NCBI RefSeq assembly: GCF_009870125.1
Contig: NC_046680.1
Span: 17,193,501 to 17,257,500, forward strand
DNA from: Drosophila pseudoobscura
Lineage: Eukaryota; Arthropoda; Insecta; Diptera; Drosophilidae
Direction: 5' to 3'
DNA: 64,000 bases
Shown here one piece after another: positions 1 through 15,600 of the stretch. The notes under the pieces are model-generated. The model was not told the DNA's origin. It did no database searches and worked only from the letters and a program-made list of their open reading frames with translations. Both the position numbers and the translations under genes were made by a program. Every line of letters starts with the position of its first letter. The stretch's first letter is position 1.

Positions 1-670
1 GGCACAGTGGGCGAATGGTATCTCATTGGTGAAATGGTGAAAAGCTCTCAGCATACCTCTTGAAGCTCTCTCCTTGGTATTCCCGGCATCCCAGTCTGCA
101 TTTAATAGACTGGGAAGGGGCGAAATTCCTGTCACACTTTCGAAGATAATCCATCCAATAATTAGTATAAATATAGATTTATAGGTCGATCCAATGCAGT
201 GTGCCATGCCATCAAATGGCACTCTCTGCCATGGCCAGTATATAGCAGTCGGTGGATGTTGCCAGGCCAAGTGAAAGTGTGGCAAGACCCACAGTGGGGT
301 AGTGAATGGGGTGGCGGGGGGTCGGAAAGTTGTGGGAAAGATAACATTTTTCAGCAATTTAGTTTTCAACGCACACAGAACGTATTGATTCCACCCGATT
401 CCCACAGGCACGTCCGCAGTCAGAACGAGCGACGTGACCACACACACACCCGCACACACCCACACACACCCACACACAACAGAGTAACCGTGTGAGAGAG
501 TATGCGTGTAGCCGTGTGCGTGTGAAAAGAATATATAGTTTTGAATGTAAATGCAAATGCGAAATGCAAATGCAATAAATTATGCGTGCTCTGGCTGATT
601 GCCGGGACATTTTATGATAGAAATTACAATTTGTCACCACTTGTTATTTATTCGCATACTTTCAGGCAAC
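1..670. other. Non-coding, presumed 5' intron of Dgk with CA repeat
   Basis: The stretch ends in a 3' splice-like CTTTCAG just before the first Dgk coding exon, so it is most likely intron. It holds a CA-rich microsatellite at about 437-480 and AAATGCAAATGC repeats near 545-575. No gene is supported. Confidence 0.5.
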
Positions 671-3600
671 ATGAATATTGGCGTGGCACCAACGAAATGG
701 GATAAATTGTCGCCGCGCGAGTTCCTGCAGCTGCAGGAGTTGGCCTCATGTAAGTCCCGCAGCCAATCAATTGGCCATGTCACATTCATCATCATCCCAC
801 CATATGCCCGACCCCGACCCCCGCCCCCGACCCCCGACTCCGACACAATACCAATTAAAATGCATTTCCTTCCGGCGAAACATCCGATGGCTTTGCCCCT
901 TTGTAAATGGAAGCCATAACCGATCACATTCTCTCTCAATAACTTAATTTATTTCGCCGCTGCCAGTCAGCAGATACCAATTCTTGTAATTGCCTTGATT
1001 GCATGTCAATTTCAGCTGAATGACCTGTCGATTCATAGGCGCAACAACGGTTTGCCTCCCTACTTTTGCATAATGCATGGCCTAGACAGAGGGAAATTGT
1101 AATTACATGTCAAGAAAAAAAGCTCGCCTGCATGGTATTGACAGCAATACGTATTCTGTTCCACTTAAAGCCAAATTTCTTACCCTTAAACTGTAGCAGG
1201 GCTGGTCCTTGAGCAGCGGTTCGAGAAGAAGGCGATGCAACCTTTTAAAAATCGATACCCATTAATCAAGGAGATCAAGGGTACACAGTAAGGAAAAGAA
1301 GGAAGCGTTTCCGACGTCATTGAGTGTACTTATGCTGGTGTGCTTATGCGTTCTTACACGCATTCTGTATTTTTCCGGTTGCACACACCTCCCTCCTCCG
1401 ATGTACATGCCTCTCTCAGTTCACTGAGTTATGGCTGTCACTGTTTGATGCCCGTCCGAAAGGACTGCATCAGAGCTGTTTGACATGGCAAAGTAGTCTA
1501 CCTTGGGGGGATGCGCTGTCCCTGCGCTGTCCGTCTGGGGGAATTAAACGAAATGGCAAATGGGAGCGTTGAGCTTATAGATTATAGAATATTGCAGAAG
1601 GAGCACAGACAGGGTGGGGTTCTGGGAAGGACATTGTTGGTTCATGTGCTGTTTGCTTTCGTTCTTGGAACTGCAATCTCTTAGAAGTAGTCCTGCCGCG
1701 CAGTAATCCCTGCCAGCTGGAAGCAGCACTGTCAGACCACTGACGTTAATAAGAATCTTTGAAAACACACATTTCGAGGAAAAACCGAAGGGAACGCCAC
1801 GTGCCAGGTGCGAGTGGGTGTAGCCCCCGTGTACACATACACGGCTGGCTAGAGCTGCAGGTGCACATTGGGGTGCCGTTCAAGGAATGAGGAGGAGGCA
1901 GGTGGCGGCAGGTGGCGGCAGGTGGAGTCCATCAAAACTGTCAGCAGCAGCTGGTCTGGCTGGGAAGCAGGGATCACGCAGCTGGGAGCCCGGTGAGTGG
2001 AGTCCTCCGGCGCAGACACTCTTGCGGCTGCCCGCACCACAACTCTCTCCCTCTCATTAAGTTAATAAAACCCTGAGTGCAACATTTAGGCCACCCCGTG
2101 GTGTGGACTCCAAGGAGGGGCTGCTTGACTGCGGCTTCTCAGGCAACTCAAACGCACACAACCACGCAACCACAAGTACACCCACTCCTACATTCCTACC
2201 CACCTGCATTCCTCCTACACGCACCTTGTTTTCCATTAGTTAATTGTCCTCTGTCCCGCCTTTGGAAACCAACCGGACCCACTTAAGTCGTCGATTCCAC
2301 TGGCGCCAGTTGACCAATTGACGTGAGTCCATGTGCCCATGGAGCATGTTTCGTGCCACTCGCCCAGTTGCAGTTACACTTGAGTGGGGACTGGGACTGA
2401 GACTGGAACTGGAACTGGAACTTTGCATAATCCTTGTCTTACGCTTTGCACAATTTTCTCTTGTTTGTTTCTCTTGCAGATTCCACACGCAAGCTGCAGG
2501 ATGTGCTCCGGGAGTTTTGCTCGCCCAGTGCCCCCTCGGCCACGCCCAAATGCATACCAGATGGGGTAAGTGGCATGCCCCGAAACTGAAATTAATTCAA
2601 CACCGATGAGGTGCGCATACCCTTCTCAAGGCAACACAAGTCAGGGATTTAGCTCGGGTTACATTATAATCCCCAATCTGAGTAGTAACTCGAATGGCCC
2701 ACAGTTGGGGATGGGAGACGGAGACGCACGCACGGACTGACAGCAAGACAGACAGACTGACGTGGAGCATATACAATTGAATGTCGGATATGGAGAGGAT
2801 TTGGGCCTGGGGGCGGTTCGCCAGGACAAGGGACACGGGCCAAGGTAGACAGACAGGCAGAGTGAAAGATTGAAAGTAAATCTCCTTCTACGTACAATAA
2901 ATCACTGACTTTTCAAGTTTACGGCTGAATGCCGGCTTGAAATTGAATCCCATTGAGCCGGACTCCAGCTCGTCCCTGTACCAGGACCACCTCTCACTGA
3001 ATACTCTGGAGGGCTTGTACATAGTAAATTAATTTCAAAATGCATGCACTTCCATCAATTTGCAGAGGGTTTACAGGAAGAGCAGTGGTCTGTGGAGGAG
3101 GAGGACACACATCTTGATTTCTATTGTAGTTTTTTGTGGGAACGAGAATGGTTAGATATACTTGATACCCCTTTGATTCCCACAACCTTAAAGAGCTGAA
3201 GCTTCATATGGTTCCTGGAACACTTTTGAAATAAAATATTTAGTGTTCCGAAAGGAGCTTTTTGTAGTCGCATTCATTGAAGGGACTCTCATTTTTCATT
3301 GCAGTACTATTTATTCAAAGAGCCTTTTTAGCTACACACAATTTCCATGGCATTGAATAGCCCGCAGAATCCGATCCGTTCAATGTGAAAAAACATATGC
3401 AAGCTAGAACCGCAATTGAAATTCCGAATTCCCGATATTCTAGCTACGCTATCTGCTCTGGTATATCATCGTTTTTTCTCTTTTCGAAGCGTAACGAATT
3501 GGAAAAAGTATAATTAAGTTTTCATCTCCCCAAAGCCCCACCCGATCCGCCCCGAATGCTGCCATTGAAGCGGAAGAATATTTTTGCTCTGCAACACATG

Positions 3601-6600
3601 GAATTCGCCTCACAACGCGGTTGCCACTGCAGCTGTACATGTACTTTCATCGCTCCCTGTTTGCTGTTCCGCCGTCCTCTTCTGTTGCTAGGAATTTTCC
3701 TGAGCGAATGTAATTCCTGTAAATATTTCAACGACTGAAATGAATTGAGCTGTCAGTACGGGACGGGAAAAGCAGCTTACGAGTGTGTGTACCAGGTTTT
3801 TTTCGCCCTCAACTTTGGACTTAGGTCGATGTCGAAGTCGGTGTCGGGTTTTTAGGTATCGATGTGGGTGGGTTCCAATTAAGTTAATTAAGAGTCCTTT
3901 CCCAGGTTGGAGCGATTGCCATTGCAGTCTGTCATTAGATGTTCTGCCAAAAGAATGCTTTCTATAAAAATGTAACATGATAGCATTGGGGAACTTCTTT
4001 CCTTCGCTCGTCCTGAGGGGCGTATACATCATTTATGCTCGAAAGTGTGCAATGCATAATGAATGCAGAGCACAGATTAGATTCCCACTCCAACCCCCCA
4101 TTCTCCAGGCCGCAGTCCCCATTCCCCATTCGCTGGAGTTGAGTGCCAAATGGCCTGAACCGAACATCTCTCATGTAGCGCACATGTGCTCATGTGTGCG
4201 TATGTGTGATTAGGGAATGTAATGAATATCACGCATACGCACCGCACCGCACCGCACCGAACGCCCAAAATGGTCTTGAATATTTATTCATTAGGCCACG
4301 CGCTCACGCATAGCAACGCACTGTCACATATATGGAGATAGCAGCGAAGGGAATAAACAGAGTGGGGGAGCGAGAGAGAAAGACAAAGAGAGTGAGAAGG
4401 GGAGTAAAAGGCTCCCCTGTTCGCTGCTTAAATAAATTTTGCTAACGCAATTCGCGCCATTATTATAGTGCTTGTATGCGAGAGTGTTGTAATTTATGTG
4501 TATCTGTGTGTGTGTGTGTGTGTGTGTGTGCTTTTGTTTAGGATCGTATGTAGCTCCACTTGGGTATGTCGTTGCCATTTGCGCTCGACTGCCTCAACCA
4601 GTTTGCTTTCGGACCTATTGTTGTTGCTATTACCAGCAGATAGTGCTCGTGCTGCTCCGCTTGGTTACTGGTTACTGGATGCTGGCTGCTGGCTGCTGTT
4701 GCCGCCACCAACATGAGTATAAATTTCCATTTTCTTGTATTTGGTCTCATAATAGCTACGCTCAGCAGCAGCATCAGTAGCTGGGCAGCAGGACAGAGCC
4801 TGTGTAAAACAAAACCTCGACTCACTTTGGCTCTCACTTTCGCCCACAGCCATCATTGAAGTTGTTTCGAAATTTAAAACGATGAAAAGTGAAAGCCGGA
4901 GCTGGATAGAAGCATGAGATGGGTCTGATAATGAGGGAAGATATTTCAGTGGATAGCCGCTACTATTTCAACTGCTGGTGGTATCTCCAAACCCGATTAT
5001 CTTGTTACGCAATTAATTCCCCAGTCTGTGGGCTTTGATTAGCAGTTATCCCCGGAACAGACTGTAGACTGTAAAATCCAGAGAGCGACTTTGTGCGTGT
5101 GCAACCTGCTAATGAAACGTCTATCAATGTCAGTGCCAGTCGGCGTCTATCAATGTCATCCCCATATCCAGGCCCCGTTGGCACTCTTAAAACCCCCCGC
5201 CCATTCCCAGGGCGTTGCTGATTCCAGCATCGCGACGAAGCTGTCAGTGTATTGACATTACACGTGGTGTTGACACGTAATTTGCCCCGATCCCCATATT
5301 TGTCCAGGTTCTGTTCTGCATTCATAACAACTGGCCCAATGCCCAGAGTCTGGCCCACCTTGCCTCGGATGGCAAATAAAGAAGAGGCGGCAGATCCTTC
5401 GGGGACATTCTTCGGCACGTACGGCAGAAGCGGACAGACAGGGCTCCTATTTATGGAAACTTATGTTTTTCAGCGTGTAAAAGTGCGTGCCGGACAAATG
5501 TAAATAAATTGGTTGGCAAGGAATTATGAATTCAAAGAGCACACGAGTACATTGGGAAATATTTGTCCACGTTGTAGGGGAAAATTACCGCTCAAATTAG
5601 GCATTATTATGGACACCAAAGGCGGGATAATAAAGTGGTAACTTTCATCAAATTTCAATCTGAGAGCAGAAGAGAAAATAATACTTTGCTGCAGAAAATT
5701 CCGCTAAATGGCAAGGAAGATCCGCCAGTGAATCTGTCAAGAAGGGAATATTAATCATACGCTCCGTTACCAGCAATAGCCCGGGCTCCTTCTCCTCTTG
5801 ACAATAAAACAGGATGAGATATGGGAGCCTTTTATTGGAGCCAACTGCAAAGTGTTCCTCGCCTTAACAACGTCAACATATTATGTTGCATAAGCAGCCG
5901 CTCTGCCACTCCCACCACCAGTCACTCCACTACATTTTCAACCCGATACCGCTCGTAAAAGTTGGCTAAACGAAGATGCTGGCAAACATTTGCCAGGGAG
6001 CGAGGAAGAACTGACTATCCCTGACTGGAGGGTTTTGCACACACTTGAGCTTGTCACTTGTGAATGGCTTGGCGAAAATACATACACATATACGAGTCTA
6101 GCGTTCGGTGTTGTTGGGGAAGGGGTGTGTGGGGTGTGGGGAAAACGGGTGGAAAAAGTCCCACCGAAAATCGAAAAATCGTGTACTATAATGGCTTATT
6201 AAAGCGGGCAAAACGAAGCAGAGACGAACGTTGCAGGAACCGCCATAAATCAGTGGATGAGCCAAACTTATTTTTCAACTCTTTCGCAGGACATCGATTT
6301 CGATGGGTTCAAGCGCTTCCTGGACGCATTCCTCGACTGCGAGGCGCCGCTGGACCTGGCCAAGCATTTGTTTGTTTCCTTCCTCAAGCCGACTGTCACC
6401 CAGGCCCAGCTGCACGGGAAGGCCCTCAATCAAATGGCCGCCATCAGCAGTACGGCTGCCTGTGCACCCGTCACGTCCCATACGAAGGGTAAGAGCTTCT
6501 TCCCACATCCATTCCCATTCCATCCCATCCCATCTGCAGTCTCATGTGTGTCTGTGAATAATTGCGCAACATTTCTCTCGGCTTCCCATCTTTCCGTCTC

Positions 6601-9600
6601 TCGCATATCCTGGTCGTAATTAGGCTCCATTCCGAACATCAATAGCATTGCGGATCTGATGCCGCAGTGCAGTGCAGGCGGGAGTGGAGGCGGGGGCGGA
6701 GGTGAGGTCCAGACCCAGGCACGCATCAGCTTCGTGGATAAAATCCATGGCATCACCGACAAACTACAGCACTCGCTGGGCGGACATCTCTCGCACGATC
6801 CCAGCAAGACGGGTGAGTAGGTCCCAGAGCGGGGGCGACATCCATATGACTCCGTTGTCGTGACTTTCCCAACAGGCAGCGTTCATCCGATTCTGACGGT
6901 GACGCCCAGTCCTCTGGCCAGCGGTCCCAGCATGTTCCAGGCGAGCAATCCGTCCCGCCGCTCCGTGGACTCGAGCCCCTCGCACTCCCAGACGAACCAC
7001 TCGCAAATGTCGCGCAATTCCTCGAAGAAGAGCAGCAATTCCGTTAATTGCAAAATTGATAGTGAGTATTAATTAGCTTTTGCCCCCTCCCGAACGCCGC
7101 TTCTTTTGTCCTTTTGTCCTGCGAAATTTTGATTAACATGTGCAAGCGGGCGATGAGAGCCGCTTTCCAATTAAGGCGCCCATTGTGCAATCAGCGTGGG
7201 ATGTGTGGATGCAGTGGCAGCGACCCAATGCCTCACGATTGCCCGAATTAAAGTGCACAAACATTGGCCGGCCAGGGACTGCAGTCACGTTGCTGTACAT
7301 TTATTTGCTTAGTTAAGTTTTTCGTGAACTTGCTAATTAGGGGACCGCGGGACCCTTAGAGCAGACAGCAGCGCGGAAGGAAGCCAGCGCGGACTTTTCG
7401 CTAATTCAGGAGTTCATAAATTATGGAGCAAGGAGCAGAGAGCACGGGACCAGGAAGCACGGGACCGAACGGGGCACAGAACTTGGCGGAAGGCAGACCC
7501 TCATCCGAACTCAGCTCCCCCCCAATACAATGGAGCCAAGGAACTTCTCTTGCCTCAGGGATCGTGTCGTAAATCAACGCCCAATTAGAAACATTTTTGC
7601 ATTTCACGAACTGGCGCTGGCGCTACTCGTAAAATGGGAGGCTCGGGCCTGCGTTAAATTAACATTTATTGCGAGACACCCGCACCCACACTACCTCGCC
7701 AACACACACTCAAACAACGGACACACATACAAAGACAAAGCGCGGGCTCTGGGCGCAATTGCGGCCTGAAAGTATGCAGCGTAATTTTTCGTTGTTCTCT
7801 GGCATTTCATATCCTTGCAGCAGAGGGGTATTATGATTTTTACCAGGTGCCTGCAACGCTTTGAAGAAAGAATATCCAATGCCATCAGGCAGGAGTGTTT
7901 ACCAAATGCACCCATAATGCACCCATCCACGGGTCTAAATTCCAGCAAAGTACCCCCTCAGTGCTTCATCTTTCTTGCTGAACTTTGCTATATGCAATGC
8001 TATATTTAACACACCTACATTTACGAGAATTTGGCCACACAAGCCGTAGAAAAAGTGAATGCCATAGAAAAAGTAGATCTTTGAGGGTATCTGAGGCTTC
8101 GGTATTAAAAATGGGGCTCCCCCCTGGTTCCGTTCGGTGTCTGGCCTCGTTTTGTTTCCCTTTTTGCTTTCATTCATTTCGGTTCGTTTGAAATGTGTAC
8201 AAGAATGATTAATGAACGTAAATTTTATTTTTTTTTGCCTCTCTTTTTTTGCGTCTTGTCCTTTTGTCGCTGTTGGCCAACAGTTTCACGCATTTTTCCC
8301 GGCATTTCGGCTGGCATTGTCCGGGCCGAATATTAGGTTCGGGGCAGAAGGCAAAAGGCAAAACGCCAGGCCGAATAAGTGGAGCAGCGGCAGGAATTTC
8401 CTATTAGCATTATATATTAAGTACAACATGGGCTTCACTTTGTCGCTTTCAGTGTGTGTGTGTGTGTGTGTGTGTGTTGGCCTAAAGCGCTAATTGGATT
8501 AGTTTTGCTTTGCTTTTGCTCGTATCTGTGTGCGAAGGAATTAAATTTATTAGTTCGAACGTTTCCCAGCAAATACATTGACATTGATCCTGCCACTCGT
8601 TTGCACAGCCCTCGCTCGGGCCAAGACAAATTTCGGGTCTCATTTAGTTATTAATATCAAAGGCAAATATTAACTTTGTTGCTGTATATGTATGTATGTA
8701 TGTGGATGCAAATATTTTAATTTATTGCCAACAAACGTTTCGCCATTAAGCAAACATAATTAGCCAAATATACTCGTATTCCCTTATTCCCTTATTCCCA
8801 CCCGGATATGCTTGGGTGTTTGTCTAGCTTATGAGGAATTATGGCGCATTTCTGCGTCTTTCCGCCTTCCTGCATTAGTATTATCACATATATTACAACA
8901 TCAACAGCAGCAGCACACACACACACTCTCACTCTCACAAATGGCCTGTCAAAATTATAAAAGATGGAAGCCATTCATTTACACACTCACACAAAGACGG
9001 AAGGCGGGACCTTCCTTTCAGATTTTCCGAGTAATTCCCTTTGATTTCCATAAGTTTTGAAATTAAAAAGTCTTTAACTTTGCCGTATGCTCGCTACACA
9101 AAATCAATACCGAAATTTGATTAGAAAAAGAGTAAATTCGCAATAATGATGATTCGAGAAGCAAAGTTGAGCGCCTCGAAATTGGAGCATTTGGAGCATG
9201 AGATGGGAAAAGTTTTTGCTATCCCAGGCTCAAAATATTAGCGAGAAACTTTCCACATTAAATTGCTAAGCAAATTGAACTTGGAAGCTGGTCGTAGATT
9301 TCATTAAGAGCTGGCCGCCAACCCATAGCCATGGCCATTGTCATTCCCATTATTGTTATCCCTCTGGTCAAGTGACGGCAATTAACATTTAGCATAATGA
9401 GGTCCGGCATCAGCTTACTGTCAGCTGTCGATTGCACGAGGGGCGGAACTGGACTGGACAGGACAGGACAGGACAGGCACTTCATCACTCAGTGTTTAAT
9501 GAATGCACTTTGCACACACTTTCGCCGCACACTGTATCACTCACTCGATGCTCCCCTTCTTTTGCAGCGGACATAAAGCTCTTGGCGCGGAAACTTTCCC

Positions 9601-12600
9601 ATTTTGATCCACTGACACTTAAGGTTGCGCTCAAGGATGTCGTCTGCTATTTATCACTGCTCGAAGCTGGGCGGCCGGAGGACAAGCTGGAATGTGAGTG
9701 AGACCTTGGTCCCTGCTCTTTCGCCCCGATACTCATTTATTCACTGCGTTGCACTGCATTTCATTTCATTTCATTTCATTTCAGTCATGTTCCGGCTGTA
9801 CGATACGGACAGCAATGGAGTCCTGGACACCGCCGAAATGGACGCCATTGTCAATCAGATGATGGCCGTGGCCGAATACCTCGGCTGGGATGTCAGCGAG
9901 CTGCGGCCGGTAAGTTGGCTCTCATTTCCCAGACGTATTGCGACTCTGATTCCGATTCCGACTACGATTACGATTCCGATTACGATTCCGTGTCATCCGT
10001 TTCCTCCATTCCATTGCGATTCGGTTTCCGGACTGAAGAACCTGAACCGTTTAAATCCGCTTTACATTAAAAATGCATTACCTCAACTGCTGCTGCAATC
10101 AATGCACTGGCAATCAACTTACCCGAACATCACCCGCCCCGCTCCGTGTCCATCCACCAGTGCGATAAGCTCTTTCGTGGTCACGATTTACAAAACCCAC
10201 TCCTCAATGGCCCAATCCACTCGATAAAACTTTTTCAATTACTTACCAACATTTTCAGCTGCAACAACACCGAAACAAAAGCAACAAACCCCTTGAAATT
10301 AATTTCGTTTTATTGTTGGACATTCAACTTTGTGTTGCCCCCGACTCGGTTTCCATTTCAACCGCAAATTTGTGGAGCTGCCACAACTGACAGCACATAG
10401 GCGACTTAATAGTTTTGTCCCCGACATCAGCAACAGCAACAGCAACAGCAACAGCCACAACAACAGCAACAGTAAAGGGAACACGCTCTAAGCCGCGAAA
10501 GCCAGGAAAAACAGCAAGAATATGCGAAGAAAAAAGCTGAGGGAGAATTGCGACCGCAAATAAAGTCAAAGCGCCACAAAACTCAATTAACAAACTACCC
10601 CTGGCTATGGCCGAATGAATCCAGCACAATTCCCCCATTCCCCACCCTTTATCCAGTGGCTGTTGCCCGGTTTTTGCTGCCGTTCCTTTGGGTACGGTAC
10701 TCGTCCTCGTTCTCGCAGTCCCAGACTAGGGCGAACCATTGAAGTTCCAGTCTCGTTTCCATCATGACTTCCCGACTGGGCTGCCGAAACATACTTTAAA
10801 TTCTAAGCAGACACAGAAAATATTTTAATCAAAATATTTTTGCTTGCTTCAGACGGGCTAAGGGCGAAGGGCGACGGGCGTAGGGCAAGTTGGGATCAGC
10901 CCTTTCCCCATACTATCGGGGGCTTTTTTCCGTCAGGGCCACAAAATAATCAAAGCACTTAATGAGTTGCATAATTCTGAAATTCATTTCCGGGCTAAAT
11001 ATGAAATTCCCCAAGAAACAGCAAATGGACTCGGAGGTGGAATACATTTCTGTATAAGAGTCGGCCAACCTTCCTAGAATATTTAATGGTACAAGGCTAC
11101 GAAATCGATCCGACAAGGCTCCTCTGCTTAGGGAATCCATTTTTCGGAGTTTCCTTTCCTTTTGCTTTGGAGAAGCGTACTTTAATTTCATCTCCCGCTT
11201 GGGATCTTTTATATTTCATTTGAAAATTAGCTTCTCCAGCTTCCACTTTAAGAGTCACTGCAATCCGGGACATCCTCTCTTCTCTACTTACAGATACTGC
11301 AAGATATGATGGTTGAAATTGACTACGACGCCGATGGCACCGTTTCCCTGGATGAGTGGCAGCGCGGTGGCATGACAACCATTCCACTCCTCGTGCTCTT
11401 AGGTGGGTAATCTGCCAGCTGCTACTCCCCTGCTACTCTGCTCCCTCACCTCCTTCTCCTCCCCCTCCTCCGGCGAAGGACCGTCTGCCCTGATCTGTGA
11501 CTGGTTGGCTGCTGCCGTAATAATCAAGTCATTTGCAGAGCTGCCAGCGTTCACAAAAAATACGAGAAGATAAAAACATCCTCCGTCACTCGAGCCTCGT
11601 ACTCCGTTGCACGCTCATGCAAAGTGACAACTTTTCAACCTCTCTTTCTATGTGTCTCCGTCTCCATTCCGATGCAGGTGTCGACAGCACCACACTCAAG
11701 GAGGACGGCATTCACGTGTGGCGCTTGAAGCACTTCAGCAAGCCGGCTTACTGCAACCTGTGCCTCAACATGCTGGTGGGCCTGGGGAAGAAGGGTCTCT
11801 GCTGTGTGTGTAAGTATCCCTCCCTCCGTCACTGTTTTGAATCTGCCATGAGGAAATCGTCTGCTCCAGTGCAGAATGTCTATCGACAACATACCGGGGC
11901 TCCATCTGATAGCTTGTGCGTTTCAAATGGCACTCAACCATTTCAAGATTAGAGACCGTTTTGCATAAATTTGATTCATAATGGTCCGACTGACCCTGAC
12001 AGTCCGCGACTGTCCATTGGTCTCAGAGCAGCCGCAAGCCGTCTTTAGGGGGTAAAGTTTTGAATTCCTACAGATAAACAGATGAAACTTTACAGCTATA
12101 CCATTGCAATCGTTCGCGGGAACTTTGAACAAAGGGCCAGTATTAGTAGAAGAACAAAAACTTTATTCAAAATATTCCCAAACAAACCTGCAACATCAGA
12201 GCCACATATCAAACTGCTTTGACTGGTGCTGTTGGCACTCTCCAGTTGACCAACAGAAATTGTGCTTTTAGCTATTCCGTTGATGGAATTTACACTCTCT
12301 CCCCACAGTGTGCAAATACACGGTCCACGAACGATGCGTGCAGCATGCCCCAGCTTCCTGCATCAACACATACGTGAAGTCGAAAAAGCCTAAGTGCGGC
12401 GGGGACCTGCTGCACCACTGGGTGGAGGGCAACTGCTACGGACGCTGCTCGAAGTGCCGCAAGCGCATTAAGGCCTACCACGGGATCACAGGCCTCACCT
12501 GCCGATGGTGCCACATGATGGTGAGTACGGACCCACGTAGATTGAGTTTGCTTTCGAGTGCCCTTTGACTTTGGTGCTCCTACCGCATAGGATAGAGATA

Positions 12601-15600
12601 TTGCATTTAGAGTGCGTGCCAAATGAAAACTAATCGGATTTGTGTGGGGCGGAACAGGAGTAAATCAGGGCTAAACGAGTTACCGTGGCCCTGACACGAG
12701 AGTGCCTGCATTGTTCTGGGATTCCGGGATAGAAAAAACTAAAAATTCAAATTATTTTGATCAACAAGGCAGCCTTTGCCACAGCACTCTGTCGTTCTTT
12801 ATGAAAGCTGTGATTCCAGCTTCGAAAAGGACCCATACACAGACCCGTACGCCACAATACGCCGTATACGCCAGCGACGGAACCACATCCAGCAGCCACA
12901 CACATGAGCTGGCAGCTTCGTTATGGCTGGCAAATTGTCACGTCTCGAGCAAATTGTTCTGCTGCCTCTGCTGCATGCCACACTCTTGCCACACGCTCTA
13001 TGGGAGCGGTGTACTACCAACAATGTTCTGTGTCTTTGACATGTACAGCGGAGAAAATGCAGAATTTGTTAGTTCCACAGCGACGGAAACAGGAACAGGA
13101 CCGGCAAGAACAGCAGGAACAGCAGCCCAAACGAATGCCAGGAAACTTCCTCCTCAGATGCTGCTGCATCTGCAAATTCTTCGTAAGCCAAACAGTTGCC
13201 AAACATTCTGACAGCCAATATCTAAGAATGTTATAGGGATTCATGGGTAGAGATACGTGTGATGTGCTTAAAGTCATCTCGTGCTAAGAAGTTTGTCTAC
13301 AATTTAGTGAAATCGGTTGAGCTGAGTCAAAGAAGTGCTAACCTTTTGAGCTATTTTGTGGATACAATTGCGTTGAGTGCTTAAGGATTAAAAGTTTCAA
13401 TAGAAACTCCAAATCAATCTTCTGTACGGATGATTTGATTCTCGTATGCAATCATTTGAAAAGGTTCCTAAGCGCAGAAAGGCAGCCAAAATTCCAGTAA
13501 GTCCAGTAAAAAGGCAACTCCCAAATTGCTGCCTGAAAATTGGCATTTAAATGGAAATCCGCGCTAAATCTCATTCGGGCCGAAATTAACCATTTTTTCG
13601 TTGGTTCGCGCTAACAAACTTTTAATCGGATTCATTAGGGAAAAAATGAACACTTAAGAGCAGCCACACTCGCCCACTAGCCCACCCCTCACTCCATTCC
13701 ACTTGGCCAGCAATGAAGTGTAAATTGAATTTCAGAGCTTACCATTTCCGTCCGCGACACTCTTCGTTCCTAGGCTCTGGATTTTTTCGCCATTTTAAGG
13801 CCATTTTGCACTTTGGCTAATTTGATTTTTGTCCATCCACTTTTTCATTTGCTCTCCGGCAGCTCCACAACCGCTGCGCCTCGTCGGTGAAGAAGGAATG
13901 CACACTGGGGGAGAACGCGGAGCTGGTTGTACCGCCCACGGCCATCTGCCCGGCCGTCCTGGATCGTCAGCGCTCCGTCAATCAGGCGCACAAGGTAAGA
14001 TGATGCTGGATTTTCCACGGATTCCCCATGAGAGATCATACAGAGGAACAGAGGCTTACATTGAAACACCAAAAATTGGCTACTAATCCATAACCCATCG
14101 AAATTTGCATTCCCCCTTAAAATTGCACAAATTGATTGGAACTGCTGCTGCGTCCCTTGCCTTGCCTGTCCCGCCTTCTGTTGTTTTATAAATTGCAATC
14201 GTAACCAGAAATCCCAAATGCATCACCACCAGGCCACGCATTTTCAAATTACGCCGCCGGACGAGCTGAGTTGCCCCCTCCTGGTGTTCGTCAATCCCAA
14301 GAGCGGCGGCCGGCAGGGGGATCGCATCCTGCGGAAATTCCAGTACATGCTGAACCCCCGCCAGGTGTACGACCTGTCCAAGGGTGGACCCAAAGAAGGT
14401 GCGTATCCGGTCGGAAGTGATTTTCTGATGCTGATTTTTCGCCGTTTCTCGTTGCCAGGCCTCACGCTCTTCAAGGATCTGCCCAACTTCAAAGTCATCT
14501 GCTGCGGCGGCGATGGCACCGTGGGCTGGGTGCTCGAGGCCATGGGTGAGTAGTGCAAGCATCTGGGGTCGACTGGCATGGGTTATCAATGCCCCATCCT
14601 CCTGCAGATTCCATCGAGCTGGCCACTCAACCTGCCATCGGCGTCATTCCGTTGGGAACGGGCAACGACCTGGCCCGCTGCCTGCGCTGGGGCGGCGGCT
14701 ACGAGGGCGAGAACATCCCCAAGCTGATGGATAAGATCAAGCGTGCCACCACCGTGATGCTGGATCGCTGGAGCATCGAAGTGACCAACACACCGGCAAC
14801 GGACGAGCTCCGACCCAAGGTAAGCTTAGATCTCCCACCCACGTCCAGAGGGAGAGCTGCTGCCGCTGAAGGATGGTTGTAAATCGATCAGCAAATTCCC
14901 AGAAGTATGCGCTCACCGCACATATGTATCGGCGGAGGCATGTGGGAGGCTGCTCGCGTGGGCAGACCAGAGAATCCAATTATTAACCACAAAGCGCTTA
15001 CCACGCACACCTAACCGCAAGGATTCGATTGGGTTTGCTATTCCCAGAACGATTACGCAAACTAATTTCGTCCTGGTCGAAGGGCGTGAAGAGTGGGCGT
15101 TGGCCTTGTCCTGGTCCTGGTCAAATGCTGACGCTGCCAGCCTTCGACATGTTTTGTGAGCGCGGGGGAGGCCCTTCGAGAGCTGGGGAAATTGGTTGTG
15201 GCGTGGTTTTGCCTGCCGAATGTTAACTGAAGTTTTCCCCATCCGATTACCCGTAGGTGACGCTGCACTCGAACATGCAGAAGGTGATTGAGCTGTCGCA
15301 AAGTGTTGTGGTTGACAAATCGCTGATCGAACGCTTCGAGGAGATTCAGGAGATTGAGCGCCAGAGCAGCAGCAGCAGCACCGGCAACATCGTTGGACAG
15401 CAGCCAACGGCGTCCACATCTGCCACATCGATTATGATGGCAACAGCCACCGAGTTCCGGCTGGCGGAGGAGGAGCAGAAGTACCATCAGCAGCTGCGGC
15501 AGCAGGATGGAGGTGGAGACAGCACCACCACCACAATGAGAACGACAACCACCAAGAGCATTTCAATGTCCACGTTCGAATCGAAGAGCATGAGGACAAC

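Noticed and set aside
4503-4530. GT repeat and other dinucleotide or hexamer tracts as possible CRISPR or satellite arrays
   Set aside because: These are ordinary fly intron microsatellites; there are no spaced direct repeats with unique spacers.
12702-13211. 169-codon open frame in Dgk intron 10
   Set aside because: No recognisable domain, low-complexity Gln/Thr tail, and no splice logic joining it to Dgk.
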